Below are positions 1-9,224 of a stretch of 37,360 nucleotides of DNA, in pieces; positions within the stretch are counted from its first letter, which is position 1, and every line of letters begins with the position of its first letter. The stretch is taken from assembly GCA_945897755.1 (NCBI GenBank), contig CAMDGH010000019.1:1-37360 (forward strand). Reading direction: 5' to 3'. A program made the translations under genes and the position numbers. The stretch comes from Chryseobacterium gleum. GTDB lineage: Bacteria; Bacteroidota; Bacteroidia; Flavobacteriales_D; Crocinitomicaceae. The notes under the pieces were generated by a model that worked only from the letters and a program-made list of their open reading frames with translations, was not told where the DNA came from and made no database searches.

Positions 1-1
1 A

Positions 2-262
2 GATCCAAACCTCAGTGATCGAATTAGTGAACTGCGCACAACAACTAATGTGGATGCCAGCAATGTTGTTGCGTATGTATACGCAGATATGATGTTTGAA
101 GATTTATTATTCCGACGCGGTGATGAATTCAAAGAAATATTAAGTTCGCGTAACGCGCAAGGAAATAGGTATGTCGTTAGTTGCACCAATGTGATAATAA
201 AAAACCCCAAAGCAGAAGGCAATCTAAATTATTATTTATTTGATTTGTGGAACAAGAAATAA
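2..262 (+). CDS. 3' end of an unrecognised protein (partial)
   Basis: The reading frame is open from base 2 at the window edge to a TAA stop at 260-262, so only about the last 86 codons are visible and the true start lies outside. A GTG at position 50 is an internal codon, not a convincing start, because the upstream codons read smoothly as protein. The visible part is mixed polar and hydrophobic, with no membrane segment and no motif I recognise; it ends in a tyrosine/tryptophan-rich stretch. It lies 18 bases upstream of the widest reading of the DUF5723 gene on the same strand and could be co-transcribed with it. I cannot assign a function. Confidence 0.6.
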   Translation, partial: DPNLSDRISELRTTTNVDASNVVAYVYADMMFEDLLFRRGDEFKEILSSRNAQGNRYVVSCTNVIIKNPKAEGNLNYYLFDLWNKK

Positions 263-328
263 GATAGATTTAAATCATTAATGATAACTAAACGATCTCT
301 CAATTACCTACATTTGTTAAAAAAAAAA

Positions 329-1834
329 ATGTATCTAAAAATGAGAAACTTATTATTTTTTTGGATTTTTATACTTGCACAAGTAGGTCTTTATGCACAA
401 ACTCAAGGAATCGCCTATACCGCTGTTGGCAAGGGTGTTGCTACTACTTTTTTGACAGATTACCAATGTTTAGGGATTAATACATCCGCGTTGGGTTGGG
501 GTTCAGGTTATGAAAAAAAAAGAGTAACAATGGGGTCTAGCGAATTTGCTTTTGGTATGTATTCAGATGTATTAACGAGTAAAAAACTAAAGAATTTCTC
601 AAATGCTATTTGGTCTTCTCTAAAAGGGGATACTGCAACAGCATTTGATTGGAATAAACAACGCTCAGCAGTTGCTGATTACGCAACATCAGGAGTGTCT
701 TTATTTGCAGATTATAATTGGGGCGGCATTTCATATCAAGGAAAATTATTGGGTGGTATAGCGTTTAATGTCCACGAAAACTATCAGTTTTATTCTAAGT
801 TAAATCAAAAAACAACAGATATTATAATCAATGGAAAGTTAGCTTCTTTGTTTGATTCGCTTACGATTAACATGAATGGTGTTGATGTAAAAGTTGCTAA
901 TACAGGAAGTTTATCCACAGATTCAATGAAAGCAGTTGTTTCAGGATCAATGTCTGTCCCTTTAAATTTAAGTACTTTACTAAATGGCACTTCGATTAAG
1001 ATGATCTGGAATCGATCTTACAACTTAGGGTATGGTCGCAGAGTATTTGCTATAGATGATGTTATTGAATTGTATGCTGGTATTGGTGGGCGTTTGATAA
1101 AGTCAATGGCAATGTTTGAGCTGGATGCTTCACCAACCGGCTTATCCATGTTTTCTTCTTTATCATCTATTTTTAAAATTGATTATCCAAGTGTTTTAAA
1201 TAATGGTCTTAATTTAAAAGACTACTCTGGGGGTATTCCTCCTGCTGTTGGAAGTGGCTACGGCTTAGATTTTTCTGTAAGTGCTTTTTTACTAGGTAAA
1301 TTCCGAGTGGCTATGGCGGTTAATAATTTAGGTTCTGTGACATATGACCGGAATGTTTATGGTGTTAAAGACACGCTAGTTAGTGCGATCAAAATTGATG
1401 GTATAAATGATTTAAATTTAACCAGGTCGATTAATCAATTATTAAATAATGGAGGTTTATTGACTTTAAAAGGAACTGAAAAACACACATTGGTAAATGC
1501 GTCTTCTTTTAGATTGGGAGGCAGTTTTCATTACAAACAACAATTAGGGATTGGGTTCGATTTAGTCGCTCCATTCAATAGTGATAATCCTGGGAACATT
1601 AAAAACGCCGTCATTTCAGTTGGTGGAGACATTCGGATTCTAAAATGTGTTCAATTAAGTGCTGGATTTTACGGTGGAGGTATTTACCGTTCTAATTTTC
1701 CAATGGGAATAAATTTTATTTTAAAAGATGGAAGTTATGAATTTGGAGTTTCTTCAAGGGATATTCTCACTTTTTTCAAAACAGATACACATAGTCTTTC
1801 CTTTGCATTTGGCTTCGCACGATTCCGTTTTTAG
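329..1834 (+). CDS. DUF5723-family secreted/outer-membrane protein
   Basis: About 500 residues with a Sec signal peptide (MRNLLFFWIFILAQVGLYAQ, cut after AQ). The mature N-terminus (GVATTFLTDYQCLGINTSALGWG) resembles the start of DUF5723 proteins, which are Bacteroidota-specific and predicted to be outer-membrane beta-barrels. Many alternating glycine/aromatic stretches and the final aromatic segment (SFAFGFARFRF) fit a beta-barrel exported across the inner membrane. The reading frame is open from an ATG at 281, but I prefer the ATG at 329 or 341: both sit just before the signal peptide and follow a run of nine A, typical of leaders in this phylum. Function is unknown. It stands alone between the partial gene and rluF. 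Confidence 0.75.
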   Translation: MYLKMRNLLFFWIFILAQVGLYAQTQGIAYTAVGKGVATTFLTDYQCLGINTSALGWGSGYEKKRVTMGSSEFAFGMYSDVLTSKKLKNFSNAIWSSLKGDTATAFDWNKQRSAVADYATSGVSLFADYNWGGISYQGKLLGGIAFNVHENYQFYSKLNQKTTDIIINGKLASLFDSLTINMNGVDVKVANTGSLSTDSMKAVVSGSMSVPLNLSTLLNGTSIKMIWNRSYNLGYGRRVFAIDDVIELYAGIGGRLIKSMAMFELDASPTGLSMFSSLSSIFKIDYPSVLNNGLNLKDYSGGIPPAVGSGYGLDFSVSAFLLGKFRVAMAVNNLGSVTYDRNVYGVKDTLVSAIKIDGINDLNLTRSINQLLNNGGLLTLKGTEKHTLVNASSFRLGGSFHYKQQLGIGFDLVAPFNSDNPGNIKNAVISVGGDIRILKCVQLSAGFYGGGIYRSNFPMGINFILKDGSYEFGVSSRDILTFFKTDTHSLSFAFGFARFRF

Positions 1835-1899
1835 TTTTTATTGCTGATGAACTATGCTAAGAAGCTCTTTTTCTGCTCTTTTTTTCTTTCTTTTGTAAT

Positions 1900-2793
1900 A
1901 TGAATCCATCAAATACAGTTCGATTAAATAAGTTTATTGCTGAAAGTGGTATTTGTTCTCGAAGAGAAGCAGATAAAGAGATTGAAAAAGGGGCTGTCAT
2001 GATTAATGGCAAACGCGCAGTAGTTGGAGATGTCGTAAGGCCACGTGATAAGGTGACTGTAAATGGCCATAAACTAGAACCATTGATGGACGAAGAGCGG
2101 GTTTACATTGCTTTTAATAAACCAATAGGAGTAACCTGTACAACAGAAGCTACTACTCCAGACAATATCATTAAATACGTAAATCACAGCACACGTATTT
2201 TCAACATTGGACGTTTAGACAAGGATTCTCAGGGTCTTATTTTTTTAACCAATGATGGAGATATCGTAAATAAAATCCTACGTGCAGAAAATGCACATGA
2301 AAAAGAATACATTGTAACCGTTGACAAACCTGTTACCGCTGATTTTATATTGAAAATGTCTCGTGGCGTACCTGTTTTAGGTCTTGTCACTAAAAAATGC
2401 AAGGTGGTTCAGCTTAGTCCTTTTTCATTTCAAATCACCTTAATTCAAGGATTAAATCGTCAAATAAGACGTATGTGCGAATATTTTAACTACGAAGTAA
2501 AGAAGTTAGAGCGTTCACGCATTATGAATGTTAGCTTGAAAGGCATACCATTGGGAGAATGGCGTGATTTAACAGATCAAGAACTGGATCATATTTTCCT
2601 GATGATTGAAAAGTCTAGCTCTGAAACGAACAAGGTGAAAGTCGTTTCGAAGTCAAAAAACAAGATTCCACCAGCCGCAAAACCAGTATTGAAGCCTCGG
2701 TCTTCGGGAAGTAAACCAAGTCTTTTCGGAAAGTCAAAACCGAAAAATAATTCTGGCAGTCGGGGAGCATCTAAAACAAAAGGAAAACATTGA
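1900..2793 (+). CDS. rluF: 23S rRNA pseudouridine(2604) synthase RluF
   Basis: Isomerises uridine to pseudouridine in 23S rRNA (U2604 in E. coli, next to U2605). An N-terminal S4 RNA-binding domain (about residues 6-60, [18 protein letters not shown]) precedes the RsuA/RluF catalytic domain. The catalytic motif [18 protein letters not shown] carries the conserved Asp of the family, and [20 protein letters not shown] is also diagnostic. Long stretches are near-identical to my recollection of E. coli RluF, for example [20 protein letters not shown], which separates it from RluB and RluE. The last 50 residues are a lysine/serine/glycine-rich tail, similar in kind to the basic tail of E. coli RluF. 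It stands alone, convergent with the NUDIX gene. Confidence 0.92.
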   Translation: MNPSNTVRLNKFIAESGICSRREADKEIEKGAVMINGKRAVVGDVVRPRDKVTVNGHKLEPLMDEERVYIAFNKPIGVTCTTEATTPDNIIKYVNHSTRIFNIGRLDKDSQGLIFLTNDGDIVNKILRAENAHEKEYIVTVDKPVTADFILKMSRGVPVLGLVTKKCKVVQLSPFSFQITLIQGLNRQIRRMCEYFNYEVKKLERSRIMNVSLKGIPLGEWRDLTDQELDHIFLMIEKSSSETNKVKVVSKSKNKIPPAAKPVLKPRSSGSKPSLFGKSKPKNNSGSRGASKTKGKH

Positions 2794-2824
2794 TGCTGAA
2801 GGATTGTATGGAGTGAAATGTTTA

Positions 2825-3475
2825 TTACGCTAATTTATTCAATTCTGTTTTCTGTATTAATTCTCTCAATTCATTTAATATCAATGCTGTTGCACCCCAA
2901 ATTTTATTTTTTTTAATTTGAAAACAAGGAACATTAAGCTTCACTAATTTATTTTCGCTCGTAATTTTCATTTCACTAATTACGTCTTCTGCAAGTAATT
3001 CATTGAGTGTGATTGTAAAAACAGATGCTACTTCACGAACATCTATATTATATTTAGGTATTCGAGGATAAATAAAAACAAAAGGTTCCACTAAAAAACC
3101 GCTTACTGGAATATATACAGGACTTAATTTTCCAAGGCAAAAGTTTAGAGATAGAACCACCCCAATTTCTTCAAAACATTCTCTAATGGCTGTGTGCTGT
3201 AAATCAATATCGATAGCATCTTTTTTACCTCCCGGAAAACTGATTTGACCACTGTGTTTTCCATCGTATTCTGAACGCTGAATAAGGATGCATTTGTATT
3301 CTTGTTCTCGTTCGGCTTTGAATAGTATAATTGCAACAGCTGATTCTTTGTATTCTGTTAAATTCTTGATTACCTCACTGGTAATGGGTCTATGTAAAGG
3401 AGATAATTGCTTATGGGCTTTTTCGCCGGGTAAATGATGTTTTATATTGTATTTTAATTGCGCTATAAAGGACAT
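2825..3475 (-). CDS. NUDIX hydrolase, CoA pyrophosphatase-like (NudL/PCD1 family)
   Basis: 216 residues. The segment SEYDGKHSGQISFPGGKKDA combines the CoA-pyrophosphatase signature (RS...GxxxFPGG) with the start of the NUDIX box, which continues to RECFEEIGV with the metal-binding glutamates. The spacing from GGK to REcxEEiG matches NudL-type enzymes, which cleave CoA or CoA derivatives to phosphopantetheine and 3',5'-ADP. Substrate assignment is by family only. There is no signal peptide, so it should be cytoplasmic. It is a single gene, convergent with rluF (31 bases apart) and divergent from trhO. A general-purpose NUDIX role cannot be excluded. Confidence 0.82.
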   Translation of the reverse strand: MSFIAQLKYNIKHHLPGEKAHKQLSPLHRPITSEVIKNLTEYKESAVAIILFKAEREQEYKCILIQRSEYDGKHSGQISFPGGKKDAIDIDLQHTAIRECFEEIGVVLSLNFCLGKLSPVYIPVSGFLVEPFVFIYPRIPKYNIDVREVASVFTITLNELLAEDVISEMKITSENKLVKLNVPCFQIKKNKIWGATALILNELRELIQKTELNKLA

Positions 3476-3543
3476 AAATCAAAGATAGCAAGAATGGATC
3501 AAAATTCAATAGAGGTAAAACTAAGAAACATAAAAATTCATCG

Positions 3544-3551
3544 TACATTTG
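3544..3551 (+). promoter_or_regulatory. Bacteroidota -7 promoter element for trhO-lgt-rimO
   Basis: TACATTTG matches the Bacteroidota -7 consensus TAnnTTTG exactly and lies 29 bases before the trhO start, giving a leader of about 23 bases. No clear TTTG -33 element is visible at the usual distance, so the call rests on the -7 element and its position. Confidence 0.5.
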
Positions 3552-3580
3552 GCAGACTTTAATTAATTAAATAACATAGC

Positions 3581-4639
3581 ATGCAACTGTGGAACACGTT
3601 AAATAAAGAGGAATTAGTGAAACAATTAAACGAGAGTAGATTTCAGTTTGTAACTGTTTCATTTTATCAATATGCCCTCATTGAGAATCCTTCTTTATTT
3701 CGAGATCATTTATTTTTACACTGGTCTGAATTAAATATTGTAGGTCGAGTTTATGTTGCCCTTGAAGGTATTAATGCTCAACTATCTGTCCCTACCTTAT
3801 ATTTTGATCGATTTCGAACAGAATTAAATCAAATTTCTTTTTTGGAGAACATACGCTTAAATATTGCGGTAGAAGAAGGCGGTATTCAATATCCTTTTTT
3901 AAAGTTGAAAATAAAAGTGCGTGACAAGATTTTGTCAGATGGTTTAAATGACGAAACGTTTGATGTGCGAGATAAAGGAATCCACTTAAATGCGGAGGAG
4001 TTTAATAAATTAACAAATGACCCTAATACGATATTGATTGATTTTAGAAATCACTATGAGAGTGAGGTGGGATATTTCAAAGGAGCGATTAGGCCAGATG
4101 TTGATACTTTTAGAGATTCGCTTCCTTTTATTGAAGCCAATTACCTTAAAGGAAATGAAGATAAAAATATCGTGATGTATTGCACAGGAGGCATTCGTTG
4201 TGAAAAGGCTTCAGCTTTATACAAACACAAGGGGTTTAAACATGTTCATCAATTAGAAGGTGGAATCATAAAGTATTCAAATGATTGCAAGGAATTAGGT
4301 ATTGAAAATAAGTTTATTGGTAAAAACTTTGTTTTTGATGAACGTAGGGGTGAACGAATCAGTGAAGATGTTGTTGCTAAATGTCATCAATGTGGTAATC
4401 CTTGTGATTTACACACTAATTGCTTTAATGACGGTTGTCATTTATTGTTTATCCAGTGTGAATCTTGTAAATTGTTACTAGACAATTGTTGTTCCATTGC
4501 TTGTCAAGATTTAATTCAATTGCCATTGGAAAAACAAAAGGAATTAAGGAAATCGAATATGGTTAGTAATAAGATTTTCAAAAAAGGAAGGTCTGAGAAA
4601 TTGGTTTATAAAAATGAATCTAATTATAGCGATTTATAA
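3581..4639 (+). CDS. trhO: tRNA uridine(34) hydroxylase TrhO (rhodanese/UPF0176 family)
   Basis: Oxygen-dependent hydroxylation of tRNA U34 to 5-hydroxyuridine in the wobble-modification pathway. The 352 residues show the family's N-terminal ferredoxin-like domain (about 20-115, including YVALEGINAQLSVP), then a rhodanese domain (about 135-240) with active-site loop CTGGIRCEKA, Cys201 being the catalytic position. The C-terminal part (about 265-310) is cysteine-rich (CHQCGNPCDLHTNC...CESC) and probably binds zinc; this tail occurs in longer family members. It is followed after 12 bases by lgt, and lgt overlaps rimO, so the three look like one operon. Confidence 0.9.
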   Translation: MQLWNTLNKEELVKQLNESRFQFVTVSFYQYALIENPSLFRDHLFLHWSELNIVGRVYVALEGINAQLSVPTLYFDRFRTELNQISFLENIRLNIAVEEGGIQYPFLKLKIKVRDKILSDGLNDETFDVRDKGIHLNAEEFNKLTNDPNTILIDFRNHYESEVGYFKGAIRPDVDTFRDSLPFIEANYLKGNEDKNIVMYCTGGIRCEKASALYKHKGFKHVHQLEGGIIKYSNDCKELGIENKFIGKNFVFDERRGERISEDVVAKCHQCGNPCDLHTNCFNDGCHLLFIQCESCKLLLDNCCSIACQDLIQLPLEKQKELRKSNMVSNKIFKKGRSEKLVYKNESNYSDL

Positions 4640-4651
4640 AAATAATGTGAT

Positions 4652-5524
4652 ATGATTTTAGGGATAGATTGGAACGTAACTTCTGAGTTGATTGAAGGTC
4701 AGCCAACTCCAAATAAGTATGGGTTGTTATTTGTAACGGGTTTAATAATAAGTTTTTTTGTAATGAAACGGATTTTTAAACGAGAGTGTATTGATGAAAA
4801 GATATTAGACAAATTACTAATGTATGTTGTGATTGCCACGATTATAGGTGCGCGTTTTGGACATGTGTTTTTTTACGGACCTTATTTTGATAAATTTGAT
4901 TCGATGGGCAACTTACTTGAAAAAGGCTACTTTTCTCATCCTATTGACATGTTTAAAGTATGGGAAGGCGGTTTAGCTTCTCATGGAGCTGCAATTGCAA
5001 TATTGATTGCACTGTTTATGTTCTCTAAAAAAGTGAGTGAAAAGCCGATGATCTGGATATTAGATCGTATTGGAATTTGTGTCGCAATTGCTGCTTGTTG
5101 TATCCGCCTAGGTAACCTAGTCAATCACGAAATCATTGGAGTTCCAACAGATTTACCTTGGGGCTTTCGATTTAATCAAGAAGGATATGAGTATATGGTG
5201 AATGGTGAGCATGTATTTCGACATCCGGCACAATTATATGAGGCTATTTCTTATTTCTTTTTGTTTTTGGTGTTGTTCTTTATGTATTGGAAAACAGAGT
5301 TTCGCAATAAGCCCGGTTTACTTTTTGGAGTATTTATGGTTGCTCTTTGGACAATTCGATTTTTTATTGAGTTTATTAAGGTCGGACAAACAGAACGAGA
5401 TGGTTTCTGGTTGTTGAATACGGGGCAATTATTAAGTATTCCACTTATTTGTATTGGTATCTTCTTTTTGTATAATGCCACTAAAAAAAGTAACATAAAT
5501 TCTGAAGGTAAAATTAGCATATGA
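4652..5524 (+). CDS. lgt: Prolipoprotein diacylglyceryl transferase
   Basis: Integral inner-membrane enzyme that transfers diacylglycerol from phosphatidylglycerol to the lipobox cysteine of prolipoproteins, the first step of lipoprotein maturation. Recognisable family blocks are WEGGLASHGAAIAI (conserved His region), RLGNLVNHEIIGVPTDLPWG (conserved Arg/Asn region) and HPAQLYEA near the C-terminal third. About seven hydrophobic segments are visible and the 290-residue length is normal. The stop overlaps the rimO start by four bases (ATGA), implying translational coupling. Several genes here (36446, 36976, 27348) encode likely substrates. Confidence 0.95.
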   Translation: MILGIDWNVTSELIEGQPTPNKYGLLFVTGLIISFFVMKRIFKRECIDEKILDKLLMYVVIATIIGARFGHVFFYGPYFDKFDSMGNLLEKGYFSHPIDMFKVWEGGLASHGAAIAILIALFMFSKKVSEKPMIWILDRIGICVAIAACCIRLGNLVNHEIIGVPTDLPWGFRFNQEGYEYMVNGEHVFRHPAQLYEAISYFFLFLVLFFMYWKTEFRNKPGLLFGVFMVALWTIRFFIEFIKVGQTERDGFWLLNTGQLLSIPLICIGIFFLYNATKKSNINSEGKISI

Positions 5525-6834
5525 AAACAAAAACATTAAAAAAGAATAAAGTAAATGTTGTAACACTTGGTTGTTCTAAGAATACGTTTGATTCTGAAGT
5601 GTTAATGGCGCAATTAAAAGCAAATAAATTTGATGTAGAGCATGAGTCTATGTCTGATGATGCTGAGATTGTCATTATCAATACGTGTGGATTTATTGAC
5701 AATGCAAAGCAAGAGTCTATCGATACAATTTTGCGTTATGCACAGGCAAAGAATGATGGTGAAGTGGATAAAGTTTATGTTACAGGATGTCTTTCAGAGC
5801 GCTATAGAGCAGATTTAGAAAAAGAAATACCGGAGGTAGATGCTTTTTTTGGAACGCGCGAATTACCCCGCTTGTTAAAAACGTTAAAAGCAGATTATAA
5901 GCTAGAATTGGTAGGTGAACGCTTGTTGACAACTCCTTCGCATTATGCTTATTTTAAAATTGCAGAAGGCTGTGATAGACCTTGTTCTTTTTGTGCAATT
6001 CCTTTGATGAGAGGAAAACATGTATCAACACCAATCGAAGATTTGATTAAGTCAGCGAAAAGTTTGGCAGCGAAAGGAGTTAAAGAGTTGATATTAATTG
6101 CGCAAGACTTAACCTATTACGGATTAGATATTTATAAAAAAAGAGCTTTAGCAGATCTGATCTCTCAATTATCTGATGTTGAAGGAATTGAATGGATTCG
6201 ATTACACTATGCTTTTCCATCCGGATTTCCGATGGATGTATTAGATGTGATGAATGAGAAATCAAATGTAAATTTTTACTTGGATATTCCGCTACAACAC
6301 GGCTCAACAAAAATTTTAGAGTCGATGCGCAGGGGGATTACACGAGAAAAAACGGAACTTTTAGTGGAAGATATCCGTGCTAAAGTCCCTAATATAGCAA
6401 TTCGAACAACACTAATCGTTGGTTATCCTGGAGAAACAAAGGCTGAGTTTCAAGAAATGTATGATTTTGTTGAAAAAATGCGTTTTGATCGCTTAGGGGT
6501 TTTTACATATTCTCACGAGGAAAATACTCACGCGTATGCTTTAAAAGACGATGTGACAGATAAAACAAAACGCAAACGAGCAGACACCATTATGGAACTG
6601 CAGTCAGGGATAAGTCATGAGTTAAATCAAGCTAAAATAGGGAAAACCTTTAAGGTTTTGTTTGACCGCGTTGAAGGAGACTATTTTATTGGAAGAACAG
6701 AATTTGACTCCCCTGAGGTTGACAATGAAGTATTAGTGAAAAAAGAGGGAGATGTTTTTGTGCGTATTGGTGATTTTGCATCGGTTCAAATTACAAGTGC
6801 AGATCACTATGATTTGTATGGAAAGTTAGTTTGA
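5521..6834 (+). CDS. rimO: Ribosomal protein S12 methylthiotransferase RimO
   Basis: Radical-SAM enzyme that adds a methylthio group to the conserved aspartate of ribosomal protein S12. It has an N-terminal UPF0004 domain with three cysteines of the auxiliary cluster (LGCSKNTFDSE, Cys18; INTCGF; VTGCLSERY), a radical-SAM core with CxxxCxxC at Cys151, Cys155 and Cys158 (CDRPCSFCAIPLMRGKH), and a C-terminal TRAM domain (about 375-437). LGCSKNTFDSE and PLMRGKHVS favour RimO over the tRNA enzyme MiaB. 437 residues is a normal length. It is the third gene of the trhO-lgt-rimO unit and converges with xerD. Confidence 0.94.
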   Translation: MKTKTLKKNKVNVVTLGCSKNTFDSEVLMAQLKANKFDVEHESMSDDAEIVIINTCGFIDNAKQESIDTILRYAQAKNDGEVDKVYVTGCLSERYRADLEKEIPEVDAFFGTRELPRLLKTLKADYKLELVGERLLTTPSHYAYFKIAEGCDRPCSFCAIPLMRGKHVSTPIEDLIKSAKSLAAKGVKELILIAQDLTYYGLDIYKKRALADLISQLSDVEGIEWIRLHYAFPSGFPMDVLDVMNEKSNVNFYLDIPLQHGSTKILESMRRGITREKTELLVEDIRAKVPNIAIRTTLIVGYPGETKAEFQEMYDFVEKMRFDRLGVFTYSHEENTHAYALKDDVTDKTKRKRADTIMELQSGISHELNQAKIGKTFKVLFDRVEGDYFIGRTEFDSPEVDNEVLVKKEGDVFVRIGDFASVQITSADHYDLYGKLV

Positions 6835-6886
6835 GTTAAGGTTTAATTTTCTTTACTAGGAAAACAAAGCACGAATTCTTAACTCA
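6832..6886. repeat. Inverted repeat spanning the convergent rimO/xerD stops
   Basis: TGAGTTAAG (6832-6840) and its exact reverse complement CTTAACTCA (6878-6886) flank 37 bases. The left arm contains the rimO stop and the right arm the xerD stop. There is no long T-run after either arm, so it is at best a weak or Rho-assisted bidirectional terminator. Confidence 0.4.
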
Positions 6887-7781
6887 TGTTTCGGGGGTGA
6901 TGGTTAAGTATCGCCTCTCTTACAAAGCGCTGGTCAAGGTGGGTGTATATTTCTGTTGTTGTAATCGACTCGTGACCTAGCATTTCTTGAATAGCCCTTA
7001 AGTTTGCTCCTCCTTCGAGAAGGTGAGTTGCAAATGAGTGCCTAAATGTATGGGGACTAACTTGTTTTTTCAATCCTGTTTTTTGAGTAAGCTCTTTGAT
7101 AATTGTGAATATCATAACGCGTGTTAGCTTTACTCCTCTTCGATTCAAGAAAACAATGTTTTCATTTCCCGGTTTTATCGCCTGAAAATTTCGGGTTTGT
7201 TCAAGGTATTTATTTAGTTCTTTTTCAACACTGGGACTACTCGGCACAAGTCGCTCTTTATTCCCTTTACCGATTACTCGAATAAATCCTTCATCTAAGT
7301 ACAAATCTGAGAAACGAAGGTTTACAAGTTCGCTTACTCGGAGACCACAGCTGTAAAGTGTCTCGAGGATGGCTAGGTTGCGTTGCCCTTCTTTTTTGCT
7401 GAAGTCAATTGCCTCCATGAGCGCATCTATTTCGTCGAGTGAGAGCACTTCAGGTAGTTTTGATCCGATTTGAGGCATTTCGATAGATTCACTTGGGTCA
7501 ATGTCAAGCTCGTTTTCTAGGATTAGAAATAGAAAAAACTGCTTTATGCCTGAAATGATACGCGCTTGAGATCGAGCGGAAATACCAAGTTCAGTTAAGC
7601 TAAAAAGAAGGTCTTTTATGTTTGAACTCTTCACTTCCTTAGGAGAAACACTTATGGCTTTACAGAAATCAATCAATTTAATAACGTCTCGATGATATGC
7701 ATCAATTGAGTTTTCACTCAGTCCTTTTTCTAGTTTGAGGTAAGCTGTAAAATTTCTAAGGAATACGCCCCATTGATTCAT
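6879..7781 (-). CDS. xerD: Tyrosine recombinase XerD
   Basis: Site-specific recombinase that resolves chromosome dimers at dif with a partner Xer protein during division. The 300 residues have an N-terminal SAM-like core-binding domain (about 5-90) and a C-terminal catalytic domain with all active-site residues visible: Arg148 (SCGLRVSEL), Lys172 (GKGNKERLVP), His244 and Arg247 (SPHTFRHSFATHL), His270 (MLGHESITTT) and Tyr279 (EIYTHLD). TTTEIYTH and the length favour XerD over XerC. It is a core gene with no neighbouring integrase cargo, so there is no sign of an integrative element. The start at 7781 is the only ATG that keeps the whole N-terminal domain. Confidence 0.9.
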   Translation of the reverse strand: MNQWGVFLRNFTAYLKLEKGLSENSIDAYHRDVIKLIDFCKAISVSPKEVKSSNIKDLLFSLTELGISARSQARIISGIKQFFLFLILENELDIDPSESIEMPQIGSKLPEVLSLDEIDALMEAIDFSKKEGQRNLAILETLYSCGLRVSELVNLRFSDLYLDEGFIRVIGKGNKERLVPSSPSVEKELNKYLEQTRNFQAIKPGNENIVFLNRRGVKLTRVMIFTIIKELTQKTGLKKQVSPHTFRHSFATHLLEGGANLRAIQEMLGHESITTTEIYTHLDQRFVREAILNHHPRNMS

Positions 7782-7889
7782 GCAACTAATTTAATGATTT
7801 TAGTATATGTATACCTATTTTACCCCAATAAAAGGATTTGGATTCACATTTAGATGATTATACCAAACAGATCTACAATACAGTCCAAT

Positions 7890-9224
7890 CTACTTGTTCT
7901 TTTTCATCAATATATCTTCATAGATGACTTTTAGTTGGGTTGCAATTTCGAGAAACGAAGGTCTTTCAGCTACTTCTCTTTTAGTGCATTTTTCTTTTAA
8001 CTTTTGCAGTGCGTAAAGCACGTTTTTAGGCGCTATCTCGATCCTGACAAGTATATCTTCAGTTAAGCAACCAAAGGCGCTCACATCTAATTTTTCGATG
8101 TTTTCTGACTGTCGGTTGTTTTGGTTGTAGAAAGAGGCGGCTCCAAAATCCCCCAAGTAAATATCTCCTTGAGGGTTATACAGTATATTGTGTGCATATA
8201 AATCGCCGTGTAAAATTCCTTTGGAATGAAGATGAATGGAAGCATCAGCACATTTAATTAAGATCGATATACCTTCAGTTAGTGTAAATTGTGTTTTATA
8301 GTCAAATGTGTCCCTTGTGCATGTTGAGTAGCTAGGAGGGTTACCTAAGTTTTTAAAATTAGGCGGAATTAACTCCATTACAATCCCCTCTTTTTGTTGG
8401 GGGTGTTGTTTTAAAATTCCTTTTAGTGGAATGATGTTATTGTGGTATCCAGTTGAAATGCAAGTGTTAAGTTCATCAACGGGAAGTCCATCACTTGTTA
8501 CTTCTCCTTTAAATACTTTTATTGCTACTGATTTATTTTTTGTGATCCAATGCGCTTGATAGATGATTCCGGAGGCGCCTTCTCCAAGCGTTTTTTCAAT
8601 GATAAATTCATCCCAAGCAATTAAGGGCAGGTTATTTTTAATTTCTCTAATGTCAGAACATGGATTTCCTGAAAAAGCAAGCCACGCTAATTTAGGGAGA
8701 GAGAGAAGCCAATCGGGCAGTTTGGATAATTTATTTGCTGAAATACGAAGTAGTTCCAGGTTCTCACATTGTTTCATTGATTCAGGAAGATATTCAATCC
8801 TGTTTCCTGCGAGTCCACATTTTTGAAGCAAAACGGCATTCCCAATTGAAATCGGCAAATGCTTTATTTCATTGTCTGTAAGGATAAGCCACTGTAATTT
8901 TAAAGGAAATGAATTTTCAGGTATTAGATTGATTTTGTTTGATTTAAAAGCGATCATTGTAAGTGAGCTACATTTACTGAGTTGACTTGGAAATTCCTTG
9001 AATTTATTAAAGGAGAAAAATACGATTTTTAATTTTGTAAGTAAATACATATCTTCAGGCAACTCATCAATCAAGTTGTTGGATAAATCAAGCAATTCTA
9101 ACGTTTCATGTAGGGTGAATATCTCTCTCGGAAATTCGGTTAATTCTTCCGAGATTTTTAGTTGTTTATTTCCAATCAGTTTTCCATCCTTGAGTTCTTG
9201 AAGGGTTTGCATTTTGATTTTCAT
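7890..9224 (-). CDS. Leucine-rich-repeat protein kinase (Hanks type), cytoplasmic
   Basis: 444 residues. Residues about 38-190 are seven or so leucine-rich repeats (for example LELLDLSNNLIDELPEDM and LLRISANKLSKLPDWL). Residues 205-440 are a protein kinase: glycine loop GEGASG at 214-219, VAIK lysine 236, likely alpha-C Glu251, catalytic loop HGDLYAHN at 339-346 (Asp341, Asn346), DFG at 359-361, DVSAFG near 380 and Arg421 of subdomain XI. The lysine usual in HRDLKxxN is replaced by Tyr/Ala, and there is no clear APE motif, so it is an atypical but probably active kinase. No signal peptide or membrane segment is visible. Substrates are unknown and it stands alone. An alternative start is the ATG four codons in (9212). 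Confidence 0.88.
   Translation of the reverse strand: MKIKMQTLQELKDGKLIGNKQLKISEELTEFPREIFTLHETLELLDLSNNLIDELPEDMYLLTKLKIVFFSFNKFKEFPSQLSKCSSLTMIAFKSNKINLIPENSFPLKLQWLILTDNEIKHLPISIGNAVLLQKCGLAGNRIEYLPESMKQCENLELLRISANKLSKLPDWLLSLPKLAWLAFSGNPCSDIREIKNNLPLIAWDEFIIEKTLGEGASGIIYQAHWITKNKSVAIKVFKGEVTSDGLPVDELNTCISTGYHNNIIPLKGILKQHPQQKEGIVMELIPPNFKNLGNPPSYSTCTRDTFDYKTQFTLTEGISILIKCADASIHLHSKGILHGDLYAHNILYNPQGDIYLGDFGAASFYNQNNRQSENIEKLDVSAFGCLTEDILVRIEIAPKNVLYALQKLKEKCTKREVAERPSFLEIATQLKVIYEDILMKKNK

Noticed and set aside
2640-2793. Basic low-complexity tail of RluF as an unusual fusion
   Set aside because: E. coli RluF also has a basic tail of similar size, so this is normal for the family.
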